DNA from: Laribacter hongkongensis DSM 14985
Lineage (GTDB): Bacteria > Pseudomonadota > Gammaproteobacteria > Burkholderiales > Aquaspirillaceae
Reading direction: 5' to 3'
DNA: 64,000 bases
Assembly (NCBI RefSeq): GCF_000423285.1
Contig: NZ_AUHR01000004.1
Coordinates: forward strand, 62,001-126,000
The notes under the pieces were generated by a model, which was not told where the DNA came from, searched no databases, and saw only the letters and a list, made by a program, of their open reading frames with translations. Positions within the stretch are counted from its first letter, which is position 1. Every line of letters begins with the position of its first letter. Shown piece by piece: positions 26,953 to 36,447 of the stretch. A program made the position numbers and the translations under genes.

Positions 26953-27651
26953 ATGCAGAAACAACAAGGGTTTACGCTGGTCGAGCTGGCTGTTTCGCTG
27001 GTGGTGATCGGTCTGGTGCTGGGCATGGTGTCGCTGCCGCTGATGCGCCAGCTGAATGACCGGCTTGGCCGGGTGCCCGGCGGGCAGGATGCGCAGGACA
27101 TCCAGGCGGCGCTGGCCATGTACATGCAGACCATGGGGCGTCTGCCCTGTGGCAGTGCTGATGCTGGTGGCGTGGAGAATGCCGGCCTCTCCGGCAGGAA
27201 AGTCCAGTTCCTGCCGTGGAAAACCCTGGGGCTGCCGGCCGGGTATGACAAGTACGGATCGATGTTCGGCTATGTGGTGGATCCGGGTATCTGCTCGGTC
27301 CCGGTGCAGTGGGGCAGCTTGCTGGACCAGAGTCCGGTCGTGAATGTCGAATTCTGGGGAGCTGCCGGCAAGATTGCCGGCAATGCGGTACCGGTGGCTG
27401 TCATCAGTTACGGCAAGAACCGTGCAGGCACGGTTGACCGTAACGGCCTGCGTTTTGGCGATGCAGCAGCCTCGGCCAAGGAAAAAGGGCAGGCTATCGG
27501 CCAGTCGCCGGCAATGTTGTACGGGCGGGTGAGCGAAGCGGTGCAGGAATTTGACGACGAAGTGCTGGTGCTGCCGGCCTTGCTGCTGGCCAACCGCGCC
27601 AGCCTGGGCGGGTATCCGGTGGTGCGCCAGCCTGCTGCTTCCGGTTCCTGA
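26953..27651 (+). CDS. Type IV pilin-like pseudopilin
   Basis: This 232-residue protein has a textbook class III leader: MQKQQG, then FTLVELAVSLVVIG with Glu5 of the mature chain, followed by the long hydrophobic helix. It would be processed by the prepilin peptidase (pilD is at 43.6 kb). After the helix comes QAALAMYMQTMGRLPC, resembling a recurrent set of pseudopilins with a GRLPC motif, then a globular domain. AAGGAC precedes the ATG. Only 4 bases separate it from the large upstream protein, so the two probably form one assembly; no ATPase or secretin is nearby. Confidence 0.82.
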   Translation: MQKQQGFTLVELAVSLVVIGLVLGMVSLPLMRQLNDRLGRVPGGQDAQDIQAALAMYMQTMGRLPCGSADAGGVENAGLSGRKVQFLPWKTLGLPAGYDKYGSMFGYVVDPGICSVPVQWGSLLDQSPVVNVEFWGAAGKIAGNAVPVAVISYGKNRAGTVDRNGLRFGDAAASAKEKGQAIGQSPAMLYGRVSEAVQEFDDEVLVLPALLLANRASLGGYPVVRQPAASGS

Positions 27652-27680
27652 ATCCGGATCAGGGTTTGCCGGCAACAAAA

Positions 27681-27705
27681 ACAGCGCCCCGGACCGGGGC
27701 GCTGT
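27681..27705 (-). terminator. Rho-independent terminator of aceB
   Basis: An 11-bp stem ACAGCGCCCCG / CGGGGCGCTGT with a GAC loop is followed on the minus strand by GTTTTTG-type T-rich sequence. It lies about 19 bases after the malate synthase stop. It may also limit read-through from the convergent pseudopilin genes. Confidence 0.85.
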
Positions 27706-27723
27706 GCATGTCGTGTGCAGGAC

Positions 27724-29316
27724 TCAGTCGATGTATTCGTAGCCCGGCAGGGTCAGGAATTCGACGAAATCGTCCGAGGTGGTCAGCAAGTCGAACATGC
27801 GGGCGGCGTCTTCGTACTGGCGGGTCCACTTGTTGCCATATTCGGCTTTCAGTTTGGCCACTTCGTCAGCCTGGAGTTCGCGGAACAGCTCGGTCGTCAC
27901 CTTGCGGCCGTCTTCCAGCACGCCCTTGGGCGAGCGGATCCACTGCCAGATCTGCGAACGCGAGATTTCGGCGGTGGCGGCGTCTTCCATCAGGTTGTGG
28001 ATCGGTACGCAGCCGTTGCCGGAAATCCACGAGCCCAGGTACTGGATGCCGACGTTGATGTTCATGCGCAGGCCGGCTTCGGTGATCGGTGCTTCCGGCT
28101 GGAAGTTCAGCAGGTCGGCGGCCGTCACGCTGATGTCGTCGCGCTGTTTTTCGATCTGGTTCGGGGCGCTGCCCAGCACGGCATCGAACTCGGCCTTGGC
28201 TACCGGCACCAGACCCGGGTGTGCCACCCAGCCGCCGTCGTAGCCGTCGGTGGCATCGCGCTGCTTGTCGGCCCGGATGCCGGCCATGGCGGCTTCGTTC
28301 TTGACCGGATCGTTCTTGATCGGAATCAGGGCAGCCATGCCGCCGATGGCCGGTGCGTTGCGCTTGTGGCAGGTCTTGAGCAGCAGCAGGGCATAGGCAC
28401 GCATGAACGGTACGGTCATGGTGATCCTGGCGCGATCGGCAAGGCAGAAGTCGCGGTTGACGCGGAATTTCTTGATGCAGCTGAAGATGTAGTCCCAGCG
28501 GCCGGCGTTGAGGCCGGAGCTGTGTTCGCGCAGTTCGTAGAGGATTTCGTCCATCTCGAAGGCGGCGAGGACGGTTTCGATCAGGACGGTTGCCTTGATG
28601 GTGCCTTGCGGAATGCCGAGGTCATTTTGGGCGGCGACAAAGATGTCGTTCCACAGGCGGGCCTCGAGATGCGATTCCATCTTCGGCAGGTAGTAATAGG
28701 TGGCGCTGCCGACGCTTTGCAGGTAGGCGATGTTATGGAAGAACGACAGGGCAAAGTCGAAAATGGCACCGGACACGATTTCGCCATCGACCTTGACGTG
28801 CTTTTCCATCAGGTGCCAGCCGCGCGGACGCAGGATCAGGGTGGCGATTTCATCGTTCAGGCGGTACTGCTTGCCTTCCGGACTGGCAAAGCTGATGGTC
28901 TTGCGATAAGCATCACGGACATTGATCTGGCCACTGATCTGGTTTTCCCAGCTCGGGCAGTTGGAGTCCTCGAAGTCGGCCATGAAGCTCTTGGCGCCGG
29001 AATTGAGCGCGTTGATCATCATCTTGCGGTCGACCGGGCCGGTGATTTCCACGCGGCGGTCCAGAAGGTCGGCCGGCAACGGAGCGATTTTCCAGTCGCC
29101 GTTGCGGATGGAGGCTGTCTGCGGCAGGAAGTCCGGCAGGCGGCCGGCGTCCAGCTCAGCCTGGCGGCTGTCGCGGGCAGCCATCAGTTCGCGGCGGCGG
29201 CCTTCGAACTGGCGGTGCAGCCGGGCGACGAAAGCCAGTGCTTCCGGGGTGAGGATGTCGGCAAAGGCCGGAGTGATGTCAGCGGTGATTTCCACGCCTT
29301 GAGGCAGTTGGGCCAT
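27724..29316 (-). CDS. aceB: Malate synthase A (AceB)
   Basis: AceB condenses glyoxylate with acetyl-CoA to malate in the glyoxylate shunt. The 530-residue length and the segments [65 protein letters not shown] and GRWDYIFS match the AceB type, distinct from the longer GlcB. The catalytic Asp/Arg/Glu regions are present. No isocitrate lyase gene is in the window. The gene diverges from a LysR-type regulator with a dyad between them, and it ends at a strong terminator. Confidence 0.96.
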   Translation of the reverse strand: MAQLPQGVEITADITPAFADILTPEALAFVARLHRQFEGRRRELMAARDSRQAELDAGRLPDFLPQTASIRNGDWKIAPLPADLLDRRVEITGPVDRKMMINALNSGAKSFMADFEDSNCPSWENQISGQINVRDAYRKTISFASPEGKQYRLNDEIATLILRPRGWHLMEKHVKVDGEIVSGAIFDFALSFFHNIAYLQSVGSATYYYLPKMESHLEARLWNDIFVAAQNDLGIPQGTIKATVLIETVLAAFEMDEILYELREHSSGLNAGRWDYIFSCIKKFRVNRDFCLADRARITMTVPFMRAYALLLLKTCHKRNAPAIGGMAALIPIKNDPVKNEAAMAGIRADKQRDATDGYDGGWVAHPGLVPVAKAEFDAVLGSAPNQIEKQRDDISVTAADLLNFQPEAPITEAGLRMNINVGIQYLGSWISGNGCVPIHNLMEDAATAEISRSQIWQWIRSPKGVLEDGRKVTTELFRELQADEVAKLKAEYGNKWTRQYEDAARMFDLLTTSDDFVEFLTLPGYEYID

Positions 29317-29368
29317 CTTGTAGTTTCTCCAGGGTAATGTCGGAATGCATGCTCGGTTGCCAAGCAGT

Positions 29369-29383
29369 CTAGTCTCGTACTAG
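29369..29383. promoter_or_regulatory. LysR-type operator between aceB and its divergent regulator
   Basis: CTAGT-N5-ACTAG is a perfect dyad that fits the T-N11-A rule of LysR-type boxes (T at 29370, A at 29382). It sits about 53 bases upstream of aceB and 52 bases upstream of the LysR gene, as expected for a divergent LysR arrangement. Binding is inferred. Confidence 0.55.
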
Positions 29384-29434
29384 TGATGGAAAAACCCATA
29401 AAATGCCATCTCACTTTTTACTTTTACGTCACTA

Positions 29435-30331
29435 ATGAGCGATTTTCGTCAGCTGCAAACCTTTGTCGAGGTGGTGAAGCAGGGCAGCCTGTCAGCTGCT
29501 GCGCGGCAGGAGGGCGTTGTGCCGGCAGTGATCGGTCGCCGGCTGGATGCGCTGGAAGAGCGCCTCGGAGTCCGGCTGCTGGTACGAACCACCCGCCGCC
29601 TGACGCTGACACAGGAAGGTGCGGCTTTTTTTGAAGACTGCCAGCGGCTGCTGACCGAGCTGGCCGAGGCGGAAGCTGCCGTGGCCAGCGGGGTACAGGG
29701 ACCGAAAGGGCATTTGCGGGTGACGGCTCCGGCCGGATTCGGGCGGCGGCATGTGGCACCGCATGTGGCGAGTTTCCAGCGGGCCAATCCGGACATCCGG
29801 GTGACACTGGACCTGTCGGACCGGCTGGTGGACCTGCTGGCCGAGCGGGTGGATGTGGCCATCCGTATCAGTGATCTGGCGGATTCGTCGCTGGTGGCAG
29901 TGCGGCTGGCGGAAAACCGGCGGGTGGTGGTGGCCGCGCCGGCATACCTGGCCCGGCATGGCGTACCGCTGACGCCGGAAGACCTGTCCCGTTTTGACTG
30001 CCTGACACTGGGAGCCAGCCAGCCGCGTGGCTGGAGCTTTGTCGTGGCCGGCAAGCTGGTGAACTGGAAAGTCAGCGGGTTGCTGGCCTGCAACGATGGT
30101 GCCGTGCTGCACGACTGGGCGCTCAAGGGGTTGGGGCTGGCCTGGCGCTCGTTGTGGGAGGTGAAGGACGACCTGACCGAAGGGCGGCTGGTGACGGTGC
30201 TGGATGCGTTTTCGTCACCGGATTATCCGGTCTGTGCCGTCGTACCCCAGCGCAAGTATCTGCCCTTGCGTACCCGTGCCTTTATCGGGCATCTGAAGCA
30301 GTGCTATCAGGTGCCCGGATACTGGGAGTGA
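29435..30331 (+). CDS. LysR-family transcriptional regulator
   Basis: This 298-residue regulator has an N-terminal winged helix-turn-helix (about 1-60; FVEVVKQGSLSAAARQEGV, then RRLDALEERLGVRLLVRTTR). The effector-binding domain (about 90-295) begins with GHLRVTAPAGFGRRHVAPHV, the pattern of the CrgA/DsdC-like betaproteobacterial LysR proteins. It is divergent from aceB, so control of malate synthase and glyoxylate use is likely but inferred. Its stop is one base from the convergent HdeD-like gene. Confidence 0.9.
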   Translation: MSDFRQLQTFVEVVKQGSLSAAARQEGVVPAVIGRRLDALEERLGVRLLVRTTRRLTLTQEGAAFFEDCQRLLTELAEAEAAVASGVQGPKGHLRVTAPAGFGRRHVAPHVASFQRANPDIRVTLDLSDRLVDLLAERVDVAIRISDLADSSLVAVRLAENRRVVVAAPAYLARHGVPLTPEDLSRFDCLTLGASQPRGWSFVVAGKLVNWKVSGLLACNDGAVLHDWALKGLGLAWRSLWEVKDDLTEGRLVTVLDAFSSPDYPVCAVVPQRKYLPLRTRAFIGHLKQCYQVPGYWE

Positions 30332-30332
30332 A

Positions 30333-30941
30333 TCAGCCAGCCAGCCCGGCCGGTGTGCCGGCCTCATGATCCGGATGCGGAGGCTGGTTGTGGGCTGCGC
30401 GCCGGGCGGCCAGTGCCACGATGATGGAGGTCCAGCCGGCGAAGATCAGCTCGGCGCTGATGAAGAGGCCGATGACCCAGAAGCCCGATCCCGGCCAGCT
30501 CATCAGGAGCAGTACGCCGGAAACAAACACCAGCACGCCCCCCAGCACCACCCAGCCGTAGCCGTGTTCCGGCCGGTGCTGCCAGCCCTTGACGGCGCGC
30601 ATGAAGCCGACGGCAATCAGCCAGCCGGCCAGCATCAGGGTCAGCCACTCGGCCGACAGCAGCGGAGCAAACAGCATGACCAGACCGGCGGCCAGATACA
30701 TCAGGCTGATGAGGATGGAAACGCCGCGTGCCTTCCAGCCTTGCCCGTGAAAGACCGCGCTGAGCAGTGTCAGGATGCCGCTGGCACACAGGATGGCACC
30801 AAAAGCCAGCACGCTGGCAACGGTGAACAGCGTGCTGATCACCAGGCCGACGGTGCCGATCAGGAGTTGTACGATGCCCAGGGCGACCAGCCAGCCCCAA
30901 CGGTGGGTAAGTTGGCCATAAGTCGGTAAAGAGACTGACAT
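30333..30941 (-). CDS. HdeD-family (DUF308) membrane protein
   Basis: This 202-residue inner-membrane protein has about six helices in paired repeats (LVALGIVQLLIGTVGLVIS, LAFGAILCASGILTLLSAVF, LISLMYLAAGLVMLFAPLLS). HdeD of E. coli is linked to acid resistance; the biochemical role is unclear and is inferred here only from the family. The tail is soluble and His/Pro-rich. The gene converges on the LysR gene with one base between the stop codons. Confidence 0.82.
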   Translation of the reverse strand: MSVSLPTYGQLTHRWGWLVALGIVQLLIGTVGLVISTLFTVASVLAFGAILCASGILTLLSAVFHGQGWKARGVSILISLMYLAAGLVMLFAPLLSAEWLTLMLAGWLIAVGFMRAVKGWQHRPEHGYGWVVLGGVLVFVSGVLLLMSWPGSGFWVIGLFISAELIFAGWTSIIVALAARRAAHNQPPHPDHEAGTPAGLAG

Positions 30942-31065
30942 GATCAGGAAATCCTCGTGAAATAACTGACTTCACTATAGGACAGACAAAAGCCATGCCA
31001 GTGCAGTCCGGCTGAATGGAGCAGGGTGTATGGTGAAGTATCGGTAGTGTCTGGAGGGATGGATC

Positions 31066-31566
31066 ATGAACGGAATCAGGAAAGCGGCGGGATGGAGCGG
31101 ATTGCTGCTGGGCATGGGGCTGGCCGGGAGCGTGATGGCGGCGCCGCAATATGTCCTGCAGTGCGTGCCGGCTGCCGGGATCGGATTTGGCGAGTGGTTG
31201 CAGACCCGGCTGGCAGTGGCGGGCTGGCAGCAGAATGCCAGGGAGCCCCAGGTTGGACTGTGCTTCGAAGTACAGAAGGAGACCGTGTGGAACCGGACGC
31301 CATATACCGGAGCCTGTGGCCCGAGTGCGGCCATGAGCTGGGGCCGGGGCAATGGCTGGTGGCCGGGGCCTGGTGGTGTGGTGGCGCTGGATTGTGGCTG
31401 GGTCCCAGAGCAGCAGTCGGTGCTGTACCTGAAAACCGTGCCGTTGCCGGCCGGCCATCCGGTCAGTACTTATTCGACCCCGGTTCCGGCAGCAGACAAT
31501 CCGCAGGCCGGACTGGAGCGCGCAGCATCATCGCTGATCGAGCGCCTGCCCTGGCCGCAACCCTGA
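31066..31566 (+). CDS. Secreted protein of unknown function
   Basis: I do not recognise this 166-residue protein. It has a long signal peptide (GWSGLLLGMGLAGSVMAA) and a mature chain with four Cys (LQCVP, GLCFEV, GACGPS, LDCGWV), which suggests two disulfides, and a Trp/Gly-rich middle (AMSWGRGNGWWPGPGGVVAL). GGAGGGATGG precedes the ATG. The upstream neighbour is divergent HdeD-like; a diguanylate cyclase gene follows about 150 bases later. Periplasmic or outer-surface location is predicted; function unknown. Confidence 0.65.
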   Translation: MNGIRKAAGWSGLLLGMGLAGSVMAAPQYVLQCVPAAGIGFGEWLQTRLAVAGWQQNAREPQVGLCFEVQKETVWNRTPYTGACGPSAAMSWGRGNGWWPGPGGVVALDCGWVPEQQSVLYLKTVPLPAGHPVSTYSTPVPAADNPQAGLERAASSLIERLPWPQP

Positions 31567-31717
31567 CCCGGATGGCCGGCAAGTTAAAAACTTATCCTTT
31601 TAAAACAATCCGGTAAGTGTATATACCAATTGATGACAATTGTTTTGAGGGCTACAAACCAGAAAATCTGCCGGCATGCGTATCACGGCCGGTATTCTGA
31701 AACAGGATGCCCATCTC

Positions 31718-33886
31718 ATGCGTATTTTCTGGAACCGGATCACGTTGCAGGCCCGGCTGGTATGCCTTGGTCTGGTCGTGAACGTGACCTTGATCGGCCT
31801 TCTGGCCAGCCTGGCGCTATGGGCAGCGCAAACCCTGGTCAGGGACAGCCTGACCGAGCGTGACATTGAAGTGCGGGCATTGCTGACCATGGCGGCCCTG
31901 GCTGACCAGGGCGGATCGTCAAACCGTGAGCAGCCGTCCTGGTCCGGCATTCTGGAACAGGCAGGAGGGCTGTCTTATCTGCAATGGCTGGACCGGAACG
32001 GCAAGGTGCGTGTCCAGACTGGCAGGACCGGGCCGGAACGGGATCTTGACGAACAGCTTCCGGAAAACCTGTGGGCATTCCTTGCCCAGGGACCGGTCTG
32101 GCATCGTCAACTGGCCTTGCCCCAGAGCACGGGCGGTATCGTGCGCTATGGAATGGACATTTCGCCGCTGCAACAAACCGTCAGGCACATGCTGTGGCTG
32201 GGCGGACTGGTGCTGTTGCTGGCAGTGAGTGGAGTCTGGGGTTTGCAGCAGCTGTTATTGCGCTGGGTCGGGCGTCCGCTGCGCCGTTTGCTGGCAGCGG
32301 CCCGCCGTTTTGAGGAGGGAGATCGTCATGTCAGCCTGCCGGCCGCGCCCACACGAGAGTTCCAGGCGCTCTACCGCAGTTTCGAGAACATGCGCGACCG
32401 GGTCAGTGAACAGCTGGAGTCGCTGCACCGGCAGCAAGAAACGCTGTATGCAATTGCCGACCATACCTATGCATGGGAGCTGTGGGTGGCGCCGGACGGC
32501 AGCATTACCTGGGTCAATCCGTCCATTTACAGGATTACCGGTTTTGCTGTCAGCGACTGTCTGGGACCGAGTGCAGCCTTCTTGAATCTGGTCCATGCGC
32601 AGGACCGGGCGCGCGTGGCCCATGGCCTGCAGGTATCGCTGAACGACCGCCAGCCGGGACAGGGGTTTGAATTCCGCGTCCGGCATGCGTCGGGCAGTAC
32701 CGTATGGGTGGTGGCTAGCTGGACCCCGATCTATTCTCCCGACAGCCGCTACTTGGGACTGCGCCTGAGTCTGCTTGACTGCACTGAAGCACGTTCCACC
32801 CGGGAAGCACTCAAGCAGGCTGTCAGCCACCTGCGCAACGCCCAGGACGAGGTCGAGCAGCATCTGCACCATACCCGCAAGGAGCAGGCCCGGCTGGATA
32901 CCCTGTTGGCCTCGCTGCACCTCGGTCTGGTGTTTGTTGATGCCGAGTGGCGCGTGCTGTATGCCAATCCGCTGTTTTCGCAGCTGTGGTTCCTGCCTCC
33001 GGCCGAGCAGATCAAGGGTTGTCCTTTGTCCGGACTGTTGCCGGCGCTGGCCGGCAACGGGCCTGAGGAGGGCGCGGCCGAGTCGGAGTACAAGCTGGAG
33101 GACGGGCGCATCGTACTGGTTCGCCAGGCGGCCATCCAGGGAGGAGAAAGCTGCCAGGACAACGGTTTCCTGCTGCTGTGCGAGGATGTAACCGCTGCCC
33201 GGGCCAGTGCCGAGCAACTGGTGTTTCTGGCCGAGCGTGACACCCTGACCGGCGTGTTCAACCGTCGTCGTTTCCAGGTGGAGATCGACCGGATGTGGAG
33301 GCTGGCCGAGCGGCGCCAGCGCAGGATGGGATTACTGGCGTTTGACCTGAACGACTTCAAGCTGATCAATGACAATCACGGGCATGCCGCAGGAGACGAG
33401 GTGCTGATCGAGATTGCCCGGGCAGTCAGCCGGACCGTACGCCAGGACGAGCTTTTCTGCCGGCTGGGTGGCGACGAGTTTGCAGTGCTGCTGCCGGAGG
33501 CGGATGTCTATGATTCCACCCGTCTGGCGATGAGGATAGAGAGTTGCGTTTCGGCGTTGCAATTCGAGTTTGACGGCGTCGCCCGGCGTGTTTCTGCTTC
33601 CATCGGTATTGCCGTAGCACCAGACCATGCCAATTGCGCTGACGCACTGAGTGCTGCTGCCGACGCTGCAATGTACCAGGCCAAGAAGGAAAATCCCCAG
33701 GGGTGCTGGCGGGTCTTTGATCCCGGGCTGCACGTCATCGGCATGTCGCGGTGGGGCATGGGGAACGCCAGTGCCCAGGACGGTCGCCTGGAACCGACCG
33801 TGATTGTCGATGGCTCAAGCGCGGCTGCACACGATACGGACCAGTTGTTTGCAGCCTGTCAGCGAGAAGCGGATTCGCTTGCTTGA
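31718..33886 (+). CDS. Membrane PAS-GGDEF diguanylate cyclase
   Basis: This sensor makes c-di-GMP. As called it has 722 residues. It has an N-terminal helix (VCLGLVVNVTLIGLLASLAL), a periplasmic sensor of about 120 residues, a second helix (LWLGGLVLLLAVSGVWGL), a HAMP-like linker, a PAS domain (GSITWVNPSIYRITGF), a coiled part, a second PAS-like region (LLASLHLGLVFVDAEWRV) and a C-terminal GGDEF domain (RLGGDEFAVLL). There is no EAL. The I-site position reads R-x-x-E rather than RxxD, so feedback inhibition may be weak. The ATG at 31676 is an alternative start; I prefer 31718 because AGGA lies 10 bases upstream. Confidence 0.88.
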   Translation: MRIFWNRITLQARLVCLGLVVNVTLIGLLASLALWAAQTLVRDSLTERDIEVRALLTMAALADQGGSSNREQPSWSGILEQAGGLSYLQWLDRNGKVRVQTGRTGPERDLDEQLPENLWAFLAQGPVWHRQLALPQSTGGIVRYGMDISPLQQTVRHMLWLGGLVLLLAVSGVWGLQQLLLRWVGRPLRRLLAAARRFEEGDRHVSLPAAPTREFQALYRSFENMRDRVSEQLESLHRQQETLYAIADHTYAWELWVAPDGSITWVNPSIYRITGFAVSDCLGPSAAFLNLVHAQDRARVAHGLQVSLNDRQPGQGFEFRVRHASGSTVWVVASWTPIYSPDSRYLGLRLSLLDCTEARSTREALKQAVSHLRNAQDEVEQHLHHTRKEQARLDTLLASLHLGLVFVDAEWRVLYANPLFSQLWFLPPAEQIKGCPLSGLLPALAGNGPEEGAAESEYKLEDGRIVLVRQAAIQGGESCQDNGFLLLCEDVTAARASAEQLVFLAERDTLTGVFNRRRFQVEIDRMWRLAERRQRRMGLLAFDLNDFKLINDNHGHAAGDEVLIEIARAVSRTVRQDELFCRLGGDEFAVLLPEADVYDSTRLAMRIESCVSALQFEFDGVARRVSASIGIAVAPDHANCADALSAAADAAMYQAKKENPQGCWRVFDPGLHVIGMSRWGMGNASAQDGRLEPTVIVDGSSAAAHDTDQLFAACQREADSLA

Positions 33887-34020
33887 AAGCGGCGACAATG
33901 CAGCCATCTACCTGTAATCTTGAGCCGTTCATCATCCGTCAGGATGCAGGGCACCGGAGTGCTCGTGCTTCGGGCCACAAGACTGCAACATAACCCCATT
34001 ACAGTACGAGAAGGAGCGTC

Positions 34021-34293
34021 ATGGCACGCATGGTTCAGTGCATCAAGCTTGGCCGCGAGGCCGAAGGTCTGGATTTTCCCCCCTTGCCGGGCGAACTGGG
34101 CAAAAAGGTTTATGAAAACGTGTCCAAAGAGGCATGGCAGGCATGGCTTCGCCACCAGACCATGCTGATCAATGAAAACCGCCTTAATCTGGCGGACAGT
34201 CGTGCGCGTCAATATCTGACCCAGCAACTGCAAAACTATTTCTTTGGTACCGGGGCCGACATGCCCGCAGGTTTCGTGCCGCCGTCCGTGTAA
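34021..34293 (+). CDS. Fe(II)-trafficking protein YggX
   Basis: This 90-residue cytosolic protein protects iron-sulfur clusters from oxidative damage in enteric bacteria. The family pattern is complete: [20 protein letters not shown] with Cys7, then [20 protein letters not shown], and the C-terminal [19 protein letters not shown] precedes the ATG. A strong terminator follows, so it is probably a single-gene unit between the diguanylate cyclase and ppk1. Confidence 0.95.
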   Translation: MARMVQCIKLGREAEGLDFPPLPGELGKKVYENVSKEAWQAWLRHQTMLINENRLNLADSRARQYLTQQLQNYFFGTGADMPAGFVPPSV

Positions 34294-34318
34294 GGTACCG
34301 GGCCACGTCAAAGAATTG

Positions 34319-34341
34319 CGGAGCGCCTGGCGCTCCGTTTT
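34319..34341 (+). terminator. Rho-independent terminator of yggX
   Basis: An 8-bp stem CGGAGCGC / GCGCTCCG with a CTG loop is followed by TTTT. Confidence 0.88.
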
Positions 34342-34377
34342 GGTCTGTTTCAGGCCACCTTGTCTTAGGGGAATGCT

Positions 34378-36447
34378 GTGACTACTGCTGCCGATACGCT
34401 TCTGAACCGCGAACTCGGTCTGATCGAATTCAACCGCCGGGTGCTGGCACAGGCAGAGGACAGCTCGCTACCCGTGCTGGAGCGGCTCAAGTATCTCGGC
34501 ATCGTGTCATCCAATCTGGACGAGTTTTTCGAAGTGCGGGTGGCCTGGCTCAAGGTCAATGTCCAGCATAACCCTGACCGGGTCCTGCCCGACGGGTCGA
34601 CACCGCAGCAGGCACTCGGACTGGTTGCCCGGGCCGCGCATGCCCTGGTCCGGCGGCAGTATCAGGTGTTGCATGACAATATCCTTCCCGACCTGCGTGA
34701 CGCCGGCATCATTTTCCTGCGCCGTGCGGAATGGACCGATGCGCAGCGTATCTGGATTCGCAGCTATTTCGTACGCGAGGTGCTGCCGGTCCTGACGCCG
34801 ATCGGTCTTGATCCGGCCCACCCGTTTCCCAAACTCCTGAACAAGAGCCTGAATTTCGCTATCGAGCTGGAAGGCCGGGATGCCTTCGGGCGTGATTCCG
34901 GCATCGCCATCGTGCAGGCTCCGCGCATCCTGCCGCGCGTGATCAGGCTGCCGGCAGAGCTGGCCGGAGCCAACACCTTTGTTTTCCTGTCATCAATCGT
35001 GCACGAGCATATTGATGACCTGTTTGCCGGCATGACCGTCAAGGGGTTTTACCAGTTCCGGGTAACCCGCAACAGCGAACTGACAGTCGAAGAAGAGGAA
35101 ATCAAGAACCTGCGCACGGCCTTGCAGGGCGAGCTGCGTCACCGCCAGTACGGTGCGGCCGTACGGCTGGAAATCGCAGAAAACTGCCCGCCGCACATGG
35201 AGGAGTACCTGCTGGCGCAATTCGCCTTGCAGCGCGAGGACGTCTACCGCGTGGATGGCCCGGTGAACCTCGTGCGCCTGATGCAGGTGGCGGACATGGT
35301 CGATGCACCGGTGCTGAAATTCCCGCCCTTTGTCCCGGCCTTGCCCGGTGCGTTGTCCAAAAAAACCGAACTGCTGGATGTCATCCGCAAGCAGGACGTA
35401 TTGCTGCATCACCCGTACCAGAGTTTCCAGCCGGTGATTGACCTGCTGAACCTGGCCGCCAGCGACCCGGATGTAGTGGCAATCAAGATGACGGTCTATC
35501 GCACGGGTACCGATTCCGTGCTGATGGAGTCGCTGATTGCAGCGGCACGGGCGGGCAAGCAGGTTACGGTCATCGTCGAGCTGATGGCCCGCTTCGACGA
35601 AGAAGCCAACATCAGCTGGGCGCAGCGGCTGGAAGATGCCGGTGCTCACGTTGTATATGGTGTGTACGGCTACAAGGTGCACGCCAAAATGCTGATGGTG
35701 GTACGCCGGGAAGAAGGCTGCCTGCGCCGGTATGTCCATCTGGGCACCGGCAACTACCACCCGCGTACTGCCCGGCTCTATACCGATTTTGGCCTGCTGA
35801 CCTGCAATGAAGACATCGCCAGCGACGTCAACGACCTCTTTGTGCAGATCACCGGGCTGGGACGGGCCAGCAAGCTCAAATACCTGCTGTCATCACCGTT
35901 TACCCTGCAACCGGGCATGGTCGAGCGCATTGCTCGTGAAGCCGGACATGCCCGTGCCGGCAAGCCGGCGCAGATCATTGCCAAGATGAATGCCCTGCTG
36001 GAGCCGGGCGTGATCGACGCACTCTACCAGGCAAGCCAGGCCGGCGTGAAGATCCAGCTGATCGTACGCGGCGTGTGTGCCCTGCGACCGGGAGTGCCGG
36101 GACTGTCGGACAACATTTCCGTCCGCTCCATCGTGGGGCGATTCCTTGAGCATTCGCGCATCTTCTATTTCGGTAATGATGGCGACGAAGAGCTCTTTAT
36201 CGCCAGTGCCGACTGGATGGGGCGCAATTTCTTCCGTCGCATCGAAACCTGCGTGCCGATTCTCGACCGCAGGATCCGTCAGCGCATCATCAAGGAAGGG
36301 CTCAAGCCCTATCTGGCGGACAACATGAATGCATGGGAGATGGATTCTGATGGCAATTACCGTCGCCGCACGTCTCGCGGCAAACCGCATTGCGCCCAGC
36401 TGGAGCTGCTGGGGTTGCTGGCACACGGGCCGGTGAAAAAAGCCTAA
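34378..36447 (+). CDS. ppk1: Polyphosphate kinase 1 (Ppk1)
   Basis: Ppk1 reversibly makes polyphosphate from ATP. The 689-residue length fits the family. The autophosphorylation site is His435 in YKVHAKML, the same number as in E. coli, and HLGTGNYHPRTARLYTDFGL follows. The N-terminal LLNRELGLIEFNRRVLAQA and SNLDEFFEVRVA are also diagnostic. It starts with GTG at 34378, preceded by TAGGGGA; an ATG 5 bases upstream is out of frame. Its TAA shares its last A with the ATG of the next gene. Confidence 0.96.
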   Translation: MTTAADTLLNRELGLIEFNRRVLAQAEDSSLPVLERLKYLGIVSSNLDEFFEVRVAWLKVNVQHNPDRVLPDGSTPQQALGLVARAAHALVRRQYQVLHDNILPDLRDAGIIFLRRAEWTDAQRIWIRSYFVREVLPVLTPIGLDPAHPFPKLLNKSLNFAIELEGRDAFGRDSGIAIVQAPRILPRVIRLPAELAGANTFVFLSSIVHEHIDDLFAGMTVKGFYQFRVTRNSELTVEEEEIKNLRTALQGELRHRQYGAAVRLEIAENCPPHMEEYLLAQFALQREDVYRVDGPVNLVRLMQVADMVDAPVLKFPPFVPALPGALSKKTELLDVIRKQDVLLHHPYQSFQPVIDLLNLAASDPDVVAIKMTVYRTGTDSVLMESLIAAARAGKQVTVIVELMARFDEEANISWAQRLEDAGAHVVYGVYGYKVHAKMLMVVRREEGCLRRYVHLGTGNYHPRTARLYTDFGLLTCNEDIASDVNDLFVQITGLGRASKLKYLLSSPFTLQPGMVERIAREAGHARAGKPAQIIAKMNALLEPGVIDALYQASQAGVKIQLIVRGVCALRPGVPGLSDNISVRSIVGRFLEHSRIFYFGNDGDEELFIASADWMGRNFFRRIETCVPILDRRIRQRIIKEGLKPYLADNMNAWEMDSDGNYRRRTSRGKPHCAQLELLGLLAHGPVKKA

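Noticed and set aside
27715-29337. A 540-codon plus-strand frame opposite aceB
   Set aside because: It mirrors malate synthase on the other strand. Its Val/Gln/Asp-rich composition is typical of antisense frames in GC-rich DNA.
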